Assembly (NCBI RefSeq): GCF_001517625.2
Contig: NZ_LN999827.1
Span: 205,348 to 269,347 of the forward strand
Length of the DNA stretch: 64,000 nucleotides
From: Clostridium sp. AT4
GTDB taxonomy: Bacteria; Bacillota; Clostridia; Lachnospirales; Lachnospiraceae
Reading direction: 5' to 3'
Of this stretch, positions 42,716 to 51,442 are shown one piece after another. The position numbers and the translations under genes are program-made. The notes under the pieces are model-generated. The model ran no database searches. It saw only the letters and a list, made by a program, of their open reading frames with translations, and had not been told where the DNA came from. Numbering within the stretch: the first letter of the stretch is position 1; every line of letters starts with the position of its first letter.

Positions 42716-44212
42716 TTATCTGTAAAATAATTCTCCAAGCATAAGATCCCGTTTGAAATTCCTGATTGTAGTATCCTTATCAATATATACTGCCTCTATT
42801 CCCATTGCAGCGGCCCAGTCTCCCATCTGCTCTGCTGTGAGGTCATAGGAAAACGCAGTATGATGGGCGCCTCCCGCCAAAATCCATGCTTCCGCACCTG
42901 TGCAGAGATCCGGCTCCGGCCTCCAGAAATTTGCTGCCACCGGAAGCATGGGCATGGGTTTTTCCGTCCTCCGGCAGTTAACGTCATTTATGATCAGCCG
43001 GAATCTGTTTCCAAGATCTATCAGGGAAACCGCAATTCCGGGCCCCTCCTTACAGGTAAATACCAGTCTTGCCGGATCTTCCCTGTCTCCCATAGATAGG
43101 GGCTGGCAGCGGATGCTGACCGTCCCCTCTGCCATGGTGGGGCAAACCTCCAGCATATGAGCCTGCAGAATTCCTTCCTTTCCTTTTACGAAATTGTAGG
43201 TGTAATCCTCCAGCATGGACGTGCCCTTTGCGTCCTTCATATCCTCTGTCATAAGCTTCATCAGACGAACCATTCCGGCCACCTTCCAGTCGCCCTCCGC
43301 TCCAAAGCCATAGCCCTTCTGCATCAGTCTCTGAATCGCCAGTCCCGGCAGCTGCTTTAATGAACCCAGATCTCCAAAATGGGTTACAATGGCCTGATAG
43401 CCCTTTTCCTCCAGAAAACGCTCAAATCCCAGCTCAATCTGTGCCTGAACGGCTGCATGACGCCTGAATCCCTCCGGATCTCTTCCATCCAGTAAAATAT
43501 CATAGGTTTCATAATATTCATCCACCAGCATTCTGGTATCTGCCTCAGACACGCTGTCTACACACTCTGCGATTTCATTTACCGGATATGTATCAATCTC
43601 CCAGCCGAATTTCAGCTGCGCCTCTACCTTATCGCCTTCCGTAACCGCTACATTTCTCATATTGTCAGCTACACGCATAATACGGATACGGCTGCTTTCA
43701 ACAATTCCTACCGCTGTTCTCATCCAGGATGCAATCCGTTTCTGAACTTCTTCATCCTGCCAGTAGCCTGCAATCACTTTCCGTTCTATTCCCATCCTTG
43801 TTACAATATGGCCATATTCTCTGCCACCGTGGGCAGACTGGTTTTCATTCATAAAATCCATATCAATGGTATCATAGGGAATTTCTTCATTAAATTGCGT
43901 ATGTAAATGCAGCAGCGGCTTTCTGTATTCCCGAAGCCCTAAAATCCATGATTTCGCAGGTGAAAACGTATGCATCCACGTAATTACTCCTGCACATTCC
44001 TCATCCAGATTGGCCTCGTTCAGCGTTCGCCTGATCTGCTCATTTGTAAGCAGCGTAGGCTTCCAGATCACTTTATACGGAAGGACTCCCGATTCATTTA
44101 AGCCCTCAACCATACGCTTTGAATGTGCAGCCACATGCTCCAGGCATTCATCCCCGTACAAATCCTGAGAGCCCGCGCAAAACCAGAAACTATAATTTTT
44201 TCTCTTCAGCAT
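42716..44212 (-). CDS. araA: L-arabinose isomerase
   Basis: Converts L-arabinose to L-ribulose (498 aa). N-terminal YSFWFCAGSQDLYGDECLEHV, the substrate/metal residues in the FDFGAEGDWK-like segment YGFGAEGDWKVAGMVRLMK, CPTMAEGTVSIRCQPLSMG, and the late PVAANFWRPEPDL...AWILAGGAHHTAFSYDL with metal-binding histidines. Complete and typical length. First gene of the arabinose operon; the promoter (44262-44235) faces that of the AraC-type regulator. Confidence 0.97.
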   Translation of the reverse strand: MLKRKNYSFWFCAGSQDLYGDECLEHVAAHSKRMVEGLNESGVLPYKVIWKPTLLTNEQIRRTLNEANLDEECAGVITWMHTFSPAKSWILGLREYRKPLLHLHTQFNEEIPYDTIDMDFMNENQSAHGGREYGHIVTRMGIERKVIAGYWQDEEVQKRIASWMRTAVGIVESSRIRIMRVADNMRNVAVTEGDKVEAQLKFGWEIDTYPVNEIAECVDSVSEADTRMLVDEYYETYDILLDGRDPEGFRRHAAVQAQIELGFERFLEEKGYQAIVTHFGDLGSLKQLPGLAIQRLMQKGYGFGAEGDWKVAGMVRLMKLMTEDMKDAKGTSMLEDYTYNFVKGKEGILQAHMLEVCPTMAEGTVSIRCQPLSMGDREDPARLVFTCKEGPGIAVSLIDLGNRFRLIINDVNCRRTEKPMPMLPVAANFWRPEPDLCTGAEAWILAGGAHHTAFSYDLTAEQMGDWAAAMGIEAVYIDKDTTIRNFKRDLMLGELFYR

Positions 44213-44234
44213 ACTGTCACCTCATCTGTTTTTT

Positions 44235-44262
44235 ATTATAAAACTCTGATTCTATTTTACAA
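44235..44262 (-). promoter_or_regulatory. Promoter of araA and the sugar kinase
   Basis: Minus strand TTGTAA (44262-44257), 16-base spacer, TATAAT (44240-44235), 23 bases before the araA start. Confidence 0.6.
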
Positions 44263-44335
44263 AACAGGGCAGAAGGGCACAATTCCATAATCTTGCCACT
44301 CTTATTTTAAAGTTACCTGCTGCGACTGCTTACTA

Positions 44336-44363
44336 TTGTCATTTTCCAGAAATACGCTATAAT
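44336..44363 (+). promoter_or_regulatory. Promoter of the AraC-type regulator
   Basis: TTGTCA (44336-44341), 16-base spacer, TATAAT (44358-44363), about 48 bases before the start codon. With the araA promoter it forms a divergent control region. Confidence 0.65.
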
Positions 44364-44410
44364 TTTATCAGAACCGCAGCATAAAACCTTCAAATTGCGA
44401 GGTGAAAATT

Positions 44411-45454
44411 TTGAATCTGGACGAAATATGCAGACAGCTTATATCCTCTGCCCCAAGGCAGTTAGAGCCCGGTCATCCTCTGGGAACCAGACTGCTTTCT
44501 GTCGAATATTCCAAATCTGCAAAGGAAATCAAGACATATCCCCTGCTTTCTTCCCAGCGGATCTTCTTTCTGTGCTGGGATTTCTGCGGCAGAAATCAGC
44601 TTCGCGCTGCCATGTATCCTGCGCCTGACCGCTTCTGCTGCCGCTTTGCCTTCGAAAGCGGAGCTAAAACACAGCGCCATACCCATGACTATATTGAGCT
44701 TGGATATGTTGTAAAAGGTAACTTCCGGCAGAATATTTCCGGAAAGGATATCGTATTTCATGAGGGCGATGTCTGCCTCATCGACAAAAACTGTATCCAT
44801 CAGGATTATCTCTCCTGTCAGGATTCCCTTGTGCTCTTTTTCGGAATTGAAAACAGCATGTTTGAGGAAGTGATAAATGAGCATATTACCACGGAAAAAA
44901 TCATCACCTTTCTTCAAACTGCGCTGATGAAGCAAAATGACCTGCAGCAGTATATTCATTTTCACCCCGCTGCGAATGCCCGTAAGGAGATTGAGCCCTG
45001 CCTTTCCCTTCTTCTGACAGAGCTGTATGAAAATAAAACCGGAGCCTCCTACATCTGCCGCGGTCTTCTTCTGCGTATTTTTAAAATTTTAAGTACAGAC
45101 TATGATTTTTCCCTTACCAGAGAACAGCAAAAAAACATCAGCTGGTCCGTCTTTGAAGAAGTATGCAGTTATATCCAGACCCACTATCAATCCGTCACAA
45201 CCCGCGAGCTGATGGAACGGTTCCATTTTCAGAGAGATTACTTCAACCGGCTGATCCGCAGCAAAACAGGGATGACCTATTCGGAGTACCTTCAGAGTAT
45301 CCGTCTGGAACAGGCAAAACGGATGCTGATTGAAACAGACTTAACCATATCCGAAATTGCCGAACAGACAGGATACCATAATAAAGGATACTTCTACCGG
45401 ATTTTTACGAAAAAATATAATATGACGCCTGGCGAATACAGAAAATTCATCTGA
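44411..45454 (+). CDS. AraC family transcriptional regulator
   Basis: Regulator (347 aa from the TTG at 44411, which has GAGGTG 8 bases upstream; GTG 44402 would add three residues). Residues about 80-150 form a cupin sensing domain (RHTHDYIELGYVVKGNFRQNISGKDIVFHEGDVCLIDKNCIHQD). The C-terminal ~100 residues hold two helix-turn-helix motifs of the AraC type (TTRELMERFHFQRDYFNRLIRSKTG and LTISEIAEQTGYHNKGYFYRIFTKKYNMTPGEYRK). Divergent from araA, so it probably controls the arabinose genes. The effector may be L-arabinose; not demonstrable here. Confidence 0.92.
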   Translation: MNLDEICRQLISSAPRQLEPGHPLGTRLLSVEYSKSAKEIKTYPLLSSQRIFFLCWDFCGRNQLRAAMYPAPDRFCCRFAFESGAKTQRHTHDYIELGYVVKGNFRQNISGKDIVFHEGDVCLIDKNCIHQDYLSCQDSLVLFFGIENSMFEEVINEHITTEKIITFLQTALMKQNDLQQYIHFHPAANARKEIEPCLSLLLTELYENKTGASYICRGLLLRIFKILSTDYDFSLTREQQKNISWSVFEEVCSYIQTHYQSVTTRELMERFHFQRDYFNRLIRSKTGMTYSEYLQSIRLEQAKRMLIETDLTISEIAEQTGYHNKGYFYRIFTKKYNMTPGEYRKFI

Positions 45455-45476
45455 AATTACTGCCAAACTTTTCATC

Positions 45477-46397
45477 CTATACTTTCATAGTAATCGTAAG
45501 AAGGATAAATATAGCAATCGTAAATACTGAATACAAAGAAATGGTAGTAGATAGGTAAATACCATCCTCTTCCGTTTTTGCATAAGCTGGAATCACAAAG
45601 GTCGGCGGAAGGAACAGATACAATATAAGAGCCGTTTTCATTTCAGCCGTGGCAAACATATCCTTTAACAGAATCATAATCACCGCAAGTATAGCACCCT
45701 GAATTACCATACGGCCCGCCACGGCCTTTCCGCATTTTTTAAGCACTGCCCGGTCAAAGCTGAGCCCGTATCCCACTACAACCAATATAACGGCTGAAAG
45801 GGCTGACGTAATCATATCCTTAGCCGACGTATACAGCGCTCCTGCCATGGTATTTAAAAATGAACCGGCCACCCCCGTCACTCCCACTGCAATTCCCAGA
45901 AAAACGCCCCAGAAAACCGGTGAATGAAGTACATTGGAAATCATTTCTGACGGCTGTACCTTCCCGTTTACAGAGGCGGTAAGAAATGCCAGAAATACTG
46001 TAAATACAAATATGGTATTGGCAATATCCAGAGTGGCAATATTAGACAGCCGGGCTTCTCCGCATAAAACAGCATACAGGGGATAACCCAACATTCCTCC
46101 CTCAAAGCTGGTGACTAAAAAGGGGAAAAATATTCCTGCCGACGGGACAGCTCTTTTTATGAGCATTCCTATGATAAAAGCAGCGGAAAGCGCCAGAAGC
46201 ATTATTCCTATGACGGCAATAGTAGCTGATGTGTATTCGGTGGTTGCAAGCGTATGAAACAGCAAAACCGGCAGCATCAGGCTGGTTGCCAGTGTCTTTA
46301 ATCCCTCCATCCCCTCTGTGGTAATCATCTCTGTTTTTCTGCAGAAAAATCCAATTAAAACCATTAAAATAACCGGGGAAATTTTTATTAAAACCAT
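45477..46397 (-). CDS. AEC family transporter (auxin efflux carrier-like)
   Basis: Membrane transporter (306 aa) of the AEC family, with about ten helices: VLIKISPVILMVLIGFFCRK at the start, GLKTLATSLMLPVLLFHTLATT, and a C-terminal half starting around VILVVVGYGLSFDRAVLKKCGKAVAGRMVIQGAILAVIMILL. Members export or exchange organic acids or auxin-like compounds; the substrate is unknown. ATG 46397 follows AAAGGAG; a longer frame exists to 46499 but its codons lie in leader sequence. Convergent with the AraC gene, 22 bases away. Confidence 0.88.
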   Translation of the reverse strand: MVLIKISPVILMVLIGFFCRKTEMITTEGMEGLKTLATSLMLPVLLFHTLATTEYTSATIAVIGIMLLALSAAFIIGMLIKRAVPSAGIFFPFLVTSFEGGMLGYPLYAVLCGEARLSNIATLDIANTIFVFTVFLAFLTASVNGKVQPSEMISNVLHSPVFWGVFLGIAVGVTGVAGSFLNTMAGALYTSAKDMITSALSAVILVVVGYGLSFDRAVLKKCGKAVAGRMVIQGAILAVIMILLKDMFATAEMKTALILYLFLPPTFVIPAYAKTEEDGIYLSTTISLYSVFTIAIFILLTITMKV

Positions 46398-46563
46398 AAT
46401 GCTTCTCCTTTGATTCTTGATAGATAATAGGCGTTTGCGAAACACCATAAGCTGCATAAATACGGCATTTTTTGTTTCTAAAATAAAATATCTCCTCAAG
46501 ATTTATGGTAAAATAGAGCTGCGAGAAACTATCAACCAATCCACCTAAAGGAAATATACCTAT

Positions 46564-46726
46564 ATGATAGCATATAAACAACTCACTTGGACATAAATTT
46601 TTGATTTTTGATAATTGTCAGAATAAATTCGACAAGGACAACTATCAGTTTCTTTCACTTTTCGATGAAGCTATTGACGGGAAACAAGATTTCTCCTGTA
46701 TACATAAATCCAGTAAAACAGGTTAA
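46564..46726 (+). pseudogene. Remnant of a transposase N-terminus
   Basis: The plus strand begins ATG ATA GCA TAT AAA CAA CTC ACT, then after stops and a frameshift reads NCQNKFDKDNYQFLSLFDEAIDGKQDF before ending at TAA 46726. This recalls the N-terminus of IS1182/IS4-like DDE transposases (YKQL-T-x-x-F...CQNKFDxDKYxFLSLLDE). The catalytic part is absent. It fills the 367-base gap between the AEC and aldo/keto reductase genes, with no terminal repeats recognised. A degraded insertion. Confidence 0.55.
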
Positions 46727-46764
46727 ATTATGTTTTCAGGACAACTTTCATATGTGGCAGATCT

Positions 46765-47751
46765 TTAGGGAGTAGTTTTCAAAATTATCTCCCACTCTTC
46801 ATCTGTTAGTTGCTTTTTTCCACAGTTGTATTGTCCCATAATTTCTTTCATCCTCGATTCATTGCTTCCTCCCATGATAAACATTGCGGGAAAAGAAGAA
46901 CGGAGAACATATTCTGCCATAATCCACGAAAGAGAATACTGCTTTTTTTTCATCAGCTGTTTAAGACGATCTGCACGAATTCTGTTTACAGGCGTATCAT
47001 ATTTTTTTCTTGTATCAGAGCCTAGCGCGCCTGAACCGCCTCTTATATATAAAGGAAAATATCCCTCTGCCTGGGCAGAATAACCGTAAACTGGTATTTG
47101 CAGCTTTTCGTAGGCCATGTATTCGCTATTATCCATACAGACAATCGTGGAATCTCCCCAATCAGAGGGAGTGCAGATACCTAGACCATACTGGATCTGG
47201 GATGCCACAGCTCCTGACAAACCATGGGATGCCGCATATTCATTCGCTTCCATGATACGTTTCGCCGTCCAGTTGGAAACACCAAAATAGCGAATGTATC
47301 CCTGACGAATCCACTGGTTCATCCTCTCTACGATTTCTCCCGGAGAAAAGCGAAGATCATCGCGGTGAAGCCAGTAAAGATCAATGTAATCGGTCTGAAG
47401 AGCCGTCAAACTGGCTTTCAGATCCTTCTCCAGATTCTCCTGACTCAGATCTCCTCTTGTTGCATTATATCCTCTGGGCTTGATACCTCCCTTGGTTCCC
47501 AGAAAAACAGACTCACGTTTCTTGCCGGAAAGCCATTTTCCAATTGCCTTTTCGCTGGCACCGGCACCGCCTGGAATCCAGTCGGCGTAACATCTGGCAG
47601 TATCAATCTGATTTCCTCCCATGGATACAAATGTATCGAGCAGACGTTCGCTTTGCGTCTGAGAAATCCTGCTTCCAAAGTACATGGTTCCTAAAACAAT
47701 GTTTGATACCGGGACACTGCCCGGAAGTGAAAGTTCATTCGTATCAGCCAT
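46765..47751 (-). CDS. Aldo/keto reductase
   Basis: NADPH-dependent oxidoreductase (328 aa) of the AKR superfamily. The TIM-barrel start VPVSNIVLGTMYFGSR, QIDTARCYADW (catalytic Asp and Tyr region), GTKGG (catalytic Lys) and LYWLHRDD (His) are all present. The late segment SLSWIMAEYVLRSSFPAMFIMGGSNESRM binds the cofactor. Last gene of the pectin-related locus, 27 bases after the alpha-galactosidase. It may reduce or oxidise a sugar released in the pathway (AKRs acting on sugars or uronates are known); the real substrate is open. Confidence 0.9.
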   Translation of the reverse strand: MADTNELSLPGSVPVSNIVLGTMYFGSRISQTQSERLLDTFVSMGGNQIDTARCYADWIPGGAGASEKAIGKWLSGKKRESVFLGTKGGIKPRGYNATRGDLSQENLEKDLKASLTALQTDYIDLYWLHRDDLRFSPGEIVERMNQWIRQGYIRYFGVSNWTAKRIMEANEYAASHGLSGAVASQIQYGLGICTPSDWGDSTIVCMDNSEYMAYEKLQIPVYGYSAQAEGYFPLYIRGGSGALGSDTRKKYDTPVNRIRADRLKQLMKKKQYSLSWIMAEYVLRSSFPAMFIMGGSNESRMKEIMGQYNCGKKQLTDEEWEIILKTTP

Positions 47752-47778
47752 AGTCTGTTCCTCGTTTAAATTTTTGTT

Positions 47779-49977
47779 TCAGGTATTTTTGTGAATTTCC
47801 TGAATTGGAATTTCTATCAGAGTTCTCCCTGTTTTGCGGACATGTATCTCAACCTCACGATTATGGTCCTTTGTTTCATATCCTTCAGGAAGAAGCACAT
47901 GATATATACTTTCCGTTTCAAAAAGGTGTTGCATCTCAAAGATCAACGTTTCCTTTTCGATCTTTAGAACCTCTGTTTCCCCGCCTATAGAGTAATGTGC
48001 CGTACTTTTGACGATAAAAGGCATTGCAGGATCATATTCCTGAATTTTAAATACAGCACTGCCGTGAGGCAGTATTACGCCCATGGATACAGTATCCCCG
48101 TATTTTATATCTGTCTGATAACATCCAGAATAGAATTCTGCCACAAGATAAACGCGATCCTTTTTTAAACCGGATATCGTTTTTTCTGTCAGCTGAAATG
48201 CGGCAGGTATTTCTGTTTCATCATTCCAGTTTATGAGTACGAAGCTATGCCACTTTTTTTCCGGCAAATAGATATCAGCCATATTCGGAAAACGGCATTC
48301 GCCAAAAAGATTTCTCACCTCTACCTTCCGTTCCATAACAGGGAGTATATGCTCCAGCTGATAAAGCCGGTCATTATCAATGGATGCCAAAGGCTCTGTG
48401 GAACATATGAGACCACCTCCCAGGTACTGGTTAACTACAGTTGTCTTTACTTCTTCCTCATTCAGCAGTCCCAGAGTCAGTCTCAGCCCCCGCGTCATTT
48501 GCTTTTGTCTGCGTACCATCAGGGCGTCAGGATCATTATTCCACCAGCTGTTCATATAATAACGGAGCATATTTTGTTTCACGGTAAAGGGTTGGGCCTT
48601 ACCATCCCGGTTGATGTTCGATTGCCACATAGACAGAACATCGGCGCTCATTCTCTGTCCATCAACCAGTCCAATAATAGGATCGTAAAGACCTCCGCAC
48701 ATCAGAAAATAAGAATCATTGCCCATCCCTTTGCGTACAGCCTCTGTCGCCCGGAAATATGCCTGTACCAGTGTAACTGTTTTATCAAAGAAATCTGCAT
48801 CTTCATATAAAACGGCAGCTCTGGTAAAATCCAGTTTATGATAGGTATAACCCCAGTCAAAGGTTAGTTTTTTGTAAAGTTCTGTAAAATACGGATAAAC
48901 CTCAGGGTTGGTAATATCAAAGACCTGATATACGGTATCATTCATATGGAACAGGCAGGGAACTCCTGTTTTGTCACGTAAAATCCACTTTGGATGTTTC
49001 TTCCATACAGATGCCGTTTCATGTGCAATAAAAGGACTGGTCCAGATACCCGCCGTCAAGCCTGCATTACGGATTTCCTGTGCCACTTCTTTCATGGAAC
49101 GGGGAAATTTTTCATTTGGTTCCCATTCTCCCAAAGTAATTTCCCAGCCTTCATCTACCTGAAACACATCAAAGGGCAGCTGCTTTTTCTTTATTTCTGA
49201 AAGAGAAAGAGCCACATCTTCATAGGTCACTGTCAGTCCATAGTAATACCAGGTGCAAAATACAGAAGGTGCTTTTGAATGATATCTGGCATTGTATCGT
49301 TCTGCTTTTTCCATAGAAAAATCCCGGATGAGCCGGTTTTCATCTTTTCCGGAAGCGATAAGAAGCTCCTCTCCCTCAAAATTCTTTCCTGGTTCCAGCA
49401 CAATATTGATAGAAGAACATCCGCAGACTATAAGACCTTCGTCAGCCTGCTGTTTATATTCTGCTGCAATACAACAATCTACAAAACAGTTTCTTCCTGT
49501 CATAAACCCCCAGAGCATTGTTGTATCCTGATAATGAAATAAAGTCAGAGAATCGCTATGAATGATCTGCGATGCATTATTTTTCTGGTCTCCCGTTTCT
49601 GTCATACCGCCTGTTCCGTCTGCCAGCCGTCCATCCCGTATTCCAGGACAAAATACAGTGGGAACATCATTTTTGTGACGTCCCTGACGGTATACAAGAA
49701 AATTCTCAAGGTTCTGTTCGAAGAGTGTAAAATCCTTTTGATCCTGCACCCGAATGTAATTCATCTCTCTGAGAATAACAGGATGTGTTCCTGTGTTTTT
49801 CACTTTCATGCGCAGCCGCATATTTCCGTTCTTCTCACGTTCTGTCATACAAACTGCAAGAAGATCTTCATTCTGTCCGATCCCTTTCTCCAATGAAAGC
49901 TGTCTTTTCAATCCATCTTTTTCATACACTATATCCTGAGAAAAAATAAGCTTTATATTTTCGCTTTTATACTCCAT
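47779..49977 (-). CDS. Alpha-galactosidase, GH36/clan GH-D
   Basis: Retaining glycoside hydrolase (732 aa). The N-terminal ~240 residues are a beta-sandwich. The TIM barrel follows (FCTWYYYGLTVTYEDV..., LPFDVFQVDEGWEITLGEWEPNEKFP, LTAGIWTSPFIA) with the nucleophile Asp383 in WGYTYHKLDFTRA (KxD motif) and acid/base Asp446 in QRMSADVLSMW. A C-terminal beta domain ends the protein. No signal peptide, so it acts inside on imported oligosaccharides. In this locus it could remove alpha-galactose or a related sugar from pectic oligosaccharides, but classical melibiose/raffinose activity is also possible. GGAGA precedes the ATG. Confidence 0.9.
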   Translation of the reverse strand: MEYKSENIKLIFSQDIVYEKDGLKRQLSLEKGIGQNEDLLAVCMTEREKNGNMRLRMKVKNTGTHPVILREMNYIRVQDQKDFTLFEQNLENFLVYRQGRHKNDVPTVFCPGIRDGRLADGTGGMTETGDQKNNASQIIHSDSLTLFHYQDTTMLWGFMTGRNCFVDCCIAAEYKQQADEGLIVCGCSSINIVLEPGKNFEGEELLIASGKDENRLIRDFSMEKAERYNARYHSKAPSVFCTWYYYGLTVTYEDVALSLSEIKKKQLPFDVFQVDEGWEITLGEWEPNEKFPRSMKEVAQEIRNAGLTAGIWTSPFIAHETASVWKKHPKWILRDKTGVPCLFHMNDTVYQVFDITNPEVYPYFTELYKKLTFDWGYTYHKLDFTRAAVLYEDADFFDKTVTLVQAYFRATEAVRKGMGNDSYFLMCGGLYDPIIGLVDGQRMSADVLSMWQSNINRDGKAQPFTVKQNMLRYYMNSWWNNDPDALMVRRQKQMTRGLRLTLGLLNEEEVKTTVVNQYLGGGLICSTEPLASIDNDRLYQLEHILPVMERKVEVRNLFGECRFPNMADIYLPEKKWHSFVLINWNDETEIPAAFQLTEKTISGLKKDRVYLVAEFYSGCYQTDIKYGDTVSMGVILPHGSAVFKIQEYDPAMPFIVKSTAHYSIGGETEVLKIEKETLIFEMQHLFETESIYHVLLPEGYETKDHNREVEIHVRKTGRTLIEIPIQEIHKNT

Positions 49978-49992
49978 ATTAAATTTCTCCAG

Positions 49993-51435
49993 TTAAAGGG
50001 ATGCTGTCAGCACACCCTGAAATTCGTTAAATTGGGTTTCCTCTGTTTTTTTCATCATAAGGGTAAGAGTCCCATTTTCAGAGAATACAAGTTTAAAATG
50101 AATGGCCGCCACTAATTCATCAGTTAGTTGGGAGCAGATGTAAAGGGTATCCCTGTCACACCAGGTGGCTGATGATACGCACAGCTGTCTGTATTCAGGA
50201 AACAGGCAATTCCTGTGTTTTCCTATGCCAAAAAAAATCTGATGAGTTCCACGCTCATTTTCATATTCCAGAATTCCCTGTTGCTTATTTTCAAAAATGA
50301 CCCGCAGTCGCTTAAATCCGTTTTTGTTAGGATAAAAAAAGTAATTTTTTCTATCTATAGTTTCCTGAAGATTTTCTTTGTTTTGTACGTTCAATACCGG
50401 CAGTGTCAGATTTGCCAGCCTGTTTTTCATCATTTTCTGCAATCCGTCATCTTCAGGAAGCATATCATCTGATAATGTTTCAAAGATCTCTGTGCGGATA
50501 CTATGAATAATCATATCATCACCGTTTGGAATTCCCTGGGTGTCAGAGGTCATTACAATAACCATATCCTGCTTGGGGAAACACAAGGTGTTCTGGCTTC
50601 CCATTCCCAACATGGCGAAACCATTATCCGGCATCTTCCAGAACTGATATCCGTATCCCCAATCTCTGGTGGAACTCATAATGGTAGGTGTCTGAAAAGC
50701 CAGAGCCTGATCCAGATATTCCTTCGGATACACCTGTTTTCCTTTTGACTGTCCATAATCATCCGGGTGTTTTCCTCCATTCAGGATCATCAGTCCCACC
50801 CGCATCATATCTATTGGTTTTGCCATCAGTCCTGTGCCACCCATAGAAACGCCAAATGGATCTGGCATAATATAGCTTTCTTCGGAAAAGCCGATCTGAC
50901 GCAATAGCCTGTCCTTCAGAAAATCCAGCAGTTTCTGACCGGTTAATTTTTCTACCAGCGCGCAAAGCGTATGGGAAGAAGATGTATCGTACATAAAAAC
51001 AGTTCCTGGGCGATGAGTTGGAACGGTCTGGAAAAAACTTCTGACCCAGTTTTCCGTAGAGCTGGTTTTATTATAGGTTGTCATGTTATGGCAGGTTTCC
51101 ATTTTCAGCATATCTTCTATCGTCATTTCAGTCATCCAGGGATGTACCTTTCCCGGAAGATATTCCGGGAAATAATTGCAAATTTTATCCTGAAGGCAAA
51201 TTCGTCCCTCAGATACCAAAAGGCCAATAGCCAGAGAGGTATAGCTTTTGGTCTGTGAAAACATACGATGCAGCGTATGTCTTTCATAGGGCTTATAGTA
51301 GGCTTCCAATACTAAATATCCGTGTCTTGCAATGAGGATACTGTGAACGGGTATTTTCTGTTCTTCTAATCGGTCAATAAAACGGAGCAGGGAACGGGAA
51401 GAGATTCCCTGCTTTTCTGGTGTACTAATTTTCAT
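49993..51435 (-). CDS. Beta-lactamase-fold serine hydrolase
   Basis: Serine hydrolase (480 aa) of the class C beta-lactamase/esterase family. The nucleophile motif S-x-x-K is SQTK (Ser60, Lys63) in HRMFSQTKSYTSLAIGLLVSEG, followed by DMLKMETC and a Tyr-containing MYDTSSSHTLCALVEKLTG where the family has YxN. Further, GTGLMAKPIDMMRVG is typical. No signal peptide. In carbohydrate loci such proteins often act as esterases on acetylated sugars, a plausible role for acetylated pectin fragments, but this is inference. ATG 51435 follows AAGGAG. The gene is 7 bases downstream of the beta-propeller gene. Confidence 0.85.
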   Translation of the reverse strand: MKISTPEKQGISSRSLLRFIDRLEEQKIPVHSILIARHGYLVLEAYYKPYERHTLHRMFSQTKSYTSLAIGLLVSEGRICLQDKICNYFPEYLPGKVHPWMTEMTIEDMLKMETCHNMTTYNKTSSTENWVRSFFQTVPTHRPGTVFMYDTSSSHTLCALVEKLTGQKLLDFLKDRLLRQIGFSEESYIMPDPFGVSMGGTGLMAKPIDMMRVGLMILNGGKHPDDYGQSKGKQVYPKEYLDQALAFQTPTIMSSTRDWGYGYQFWKMPDNGFAMLGMGSQNTLCFPKQDMVIVMTSDTQGIPNGDDMIIHSIRTEIFETLSDDMLPEDDGLQKMMKNRLANLTLPVLNVQNKENLQETIDRKNYFFYPNKNGFKRLRVIFENKQQGILEYENERGTHQIFFGIGKHRNCLFPEYRQLCVSSATWCDRDTLYICSQLTDELVAAIHFKLVFSENGTLTLMMKKTEETQFNEFQGVLTASL

Positions 51436-51442
51436 GATACGT

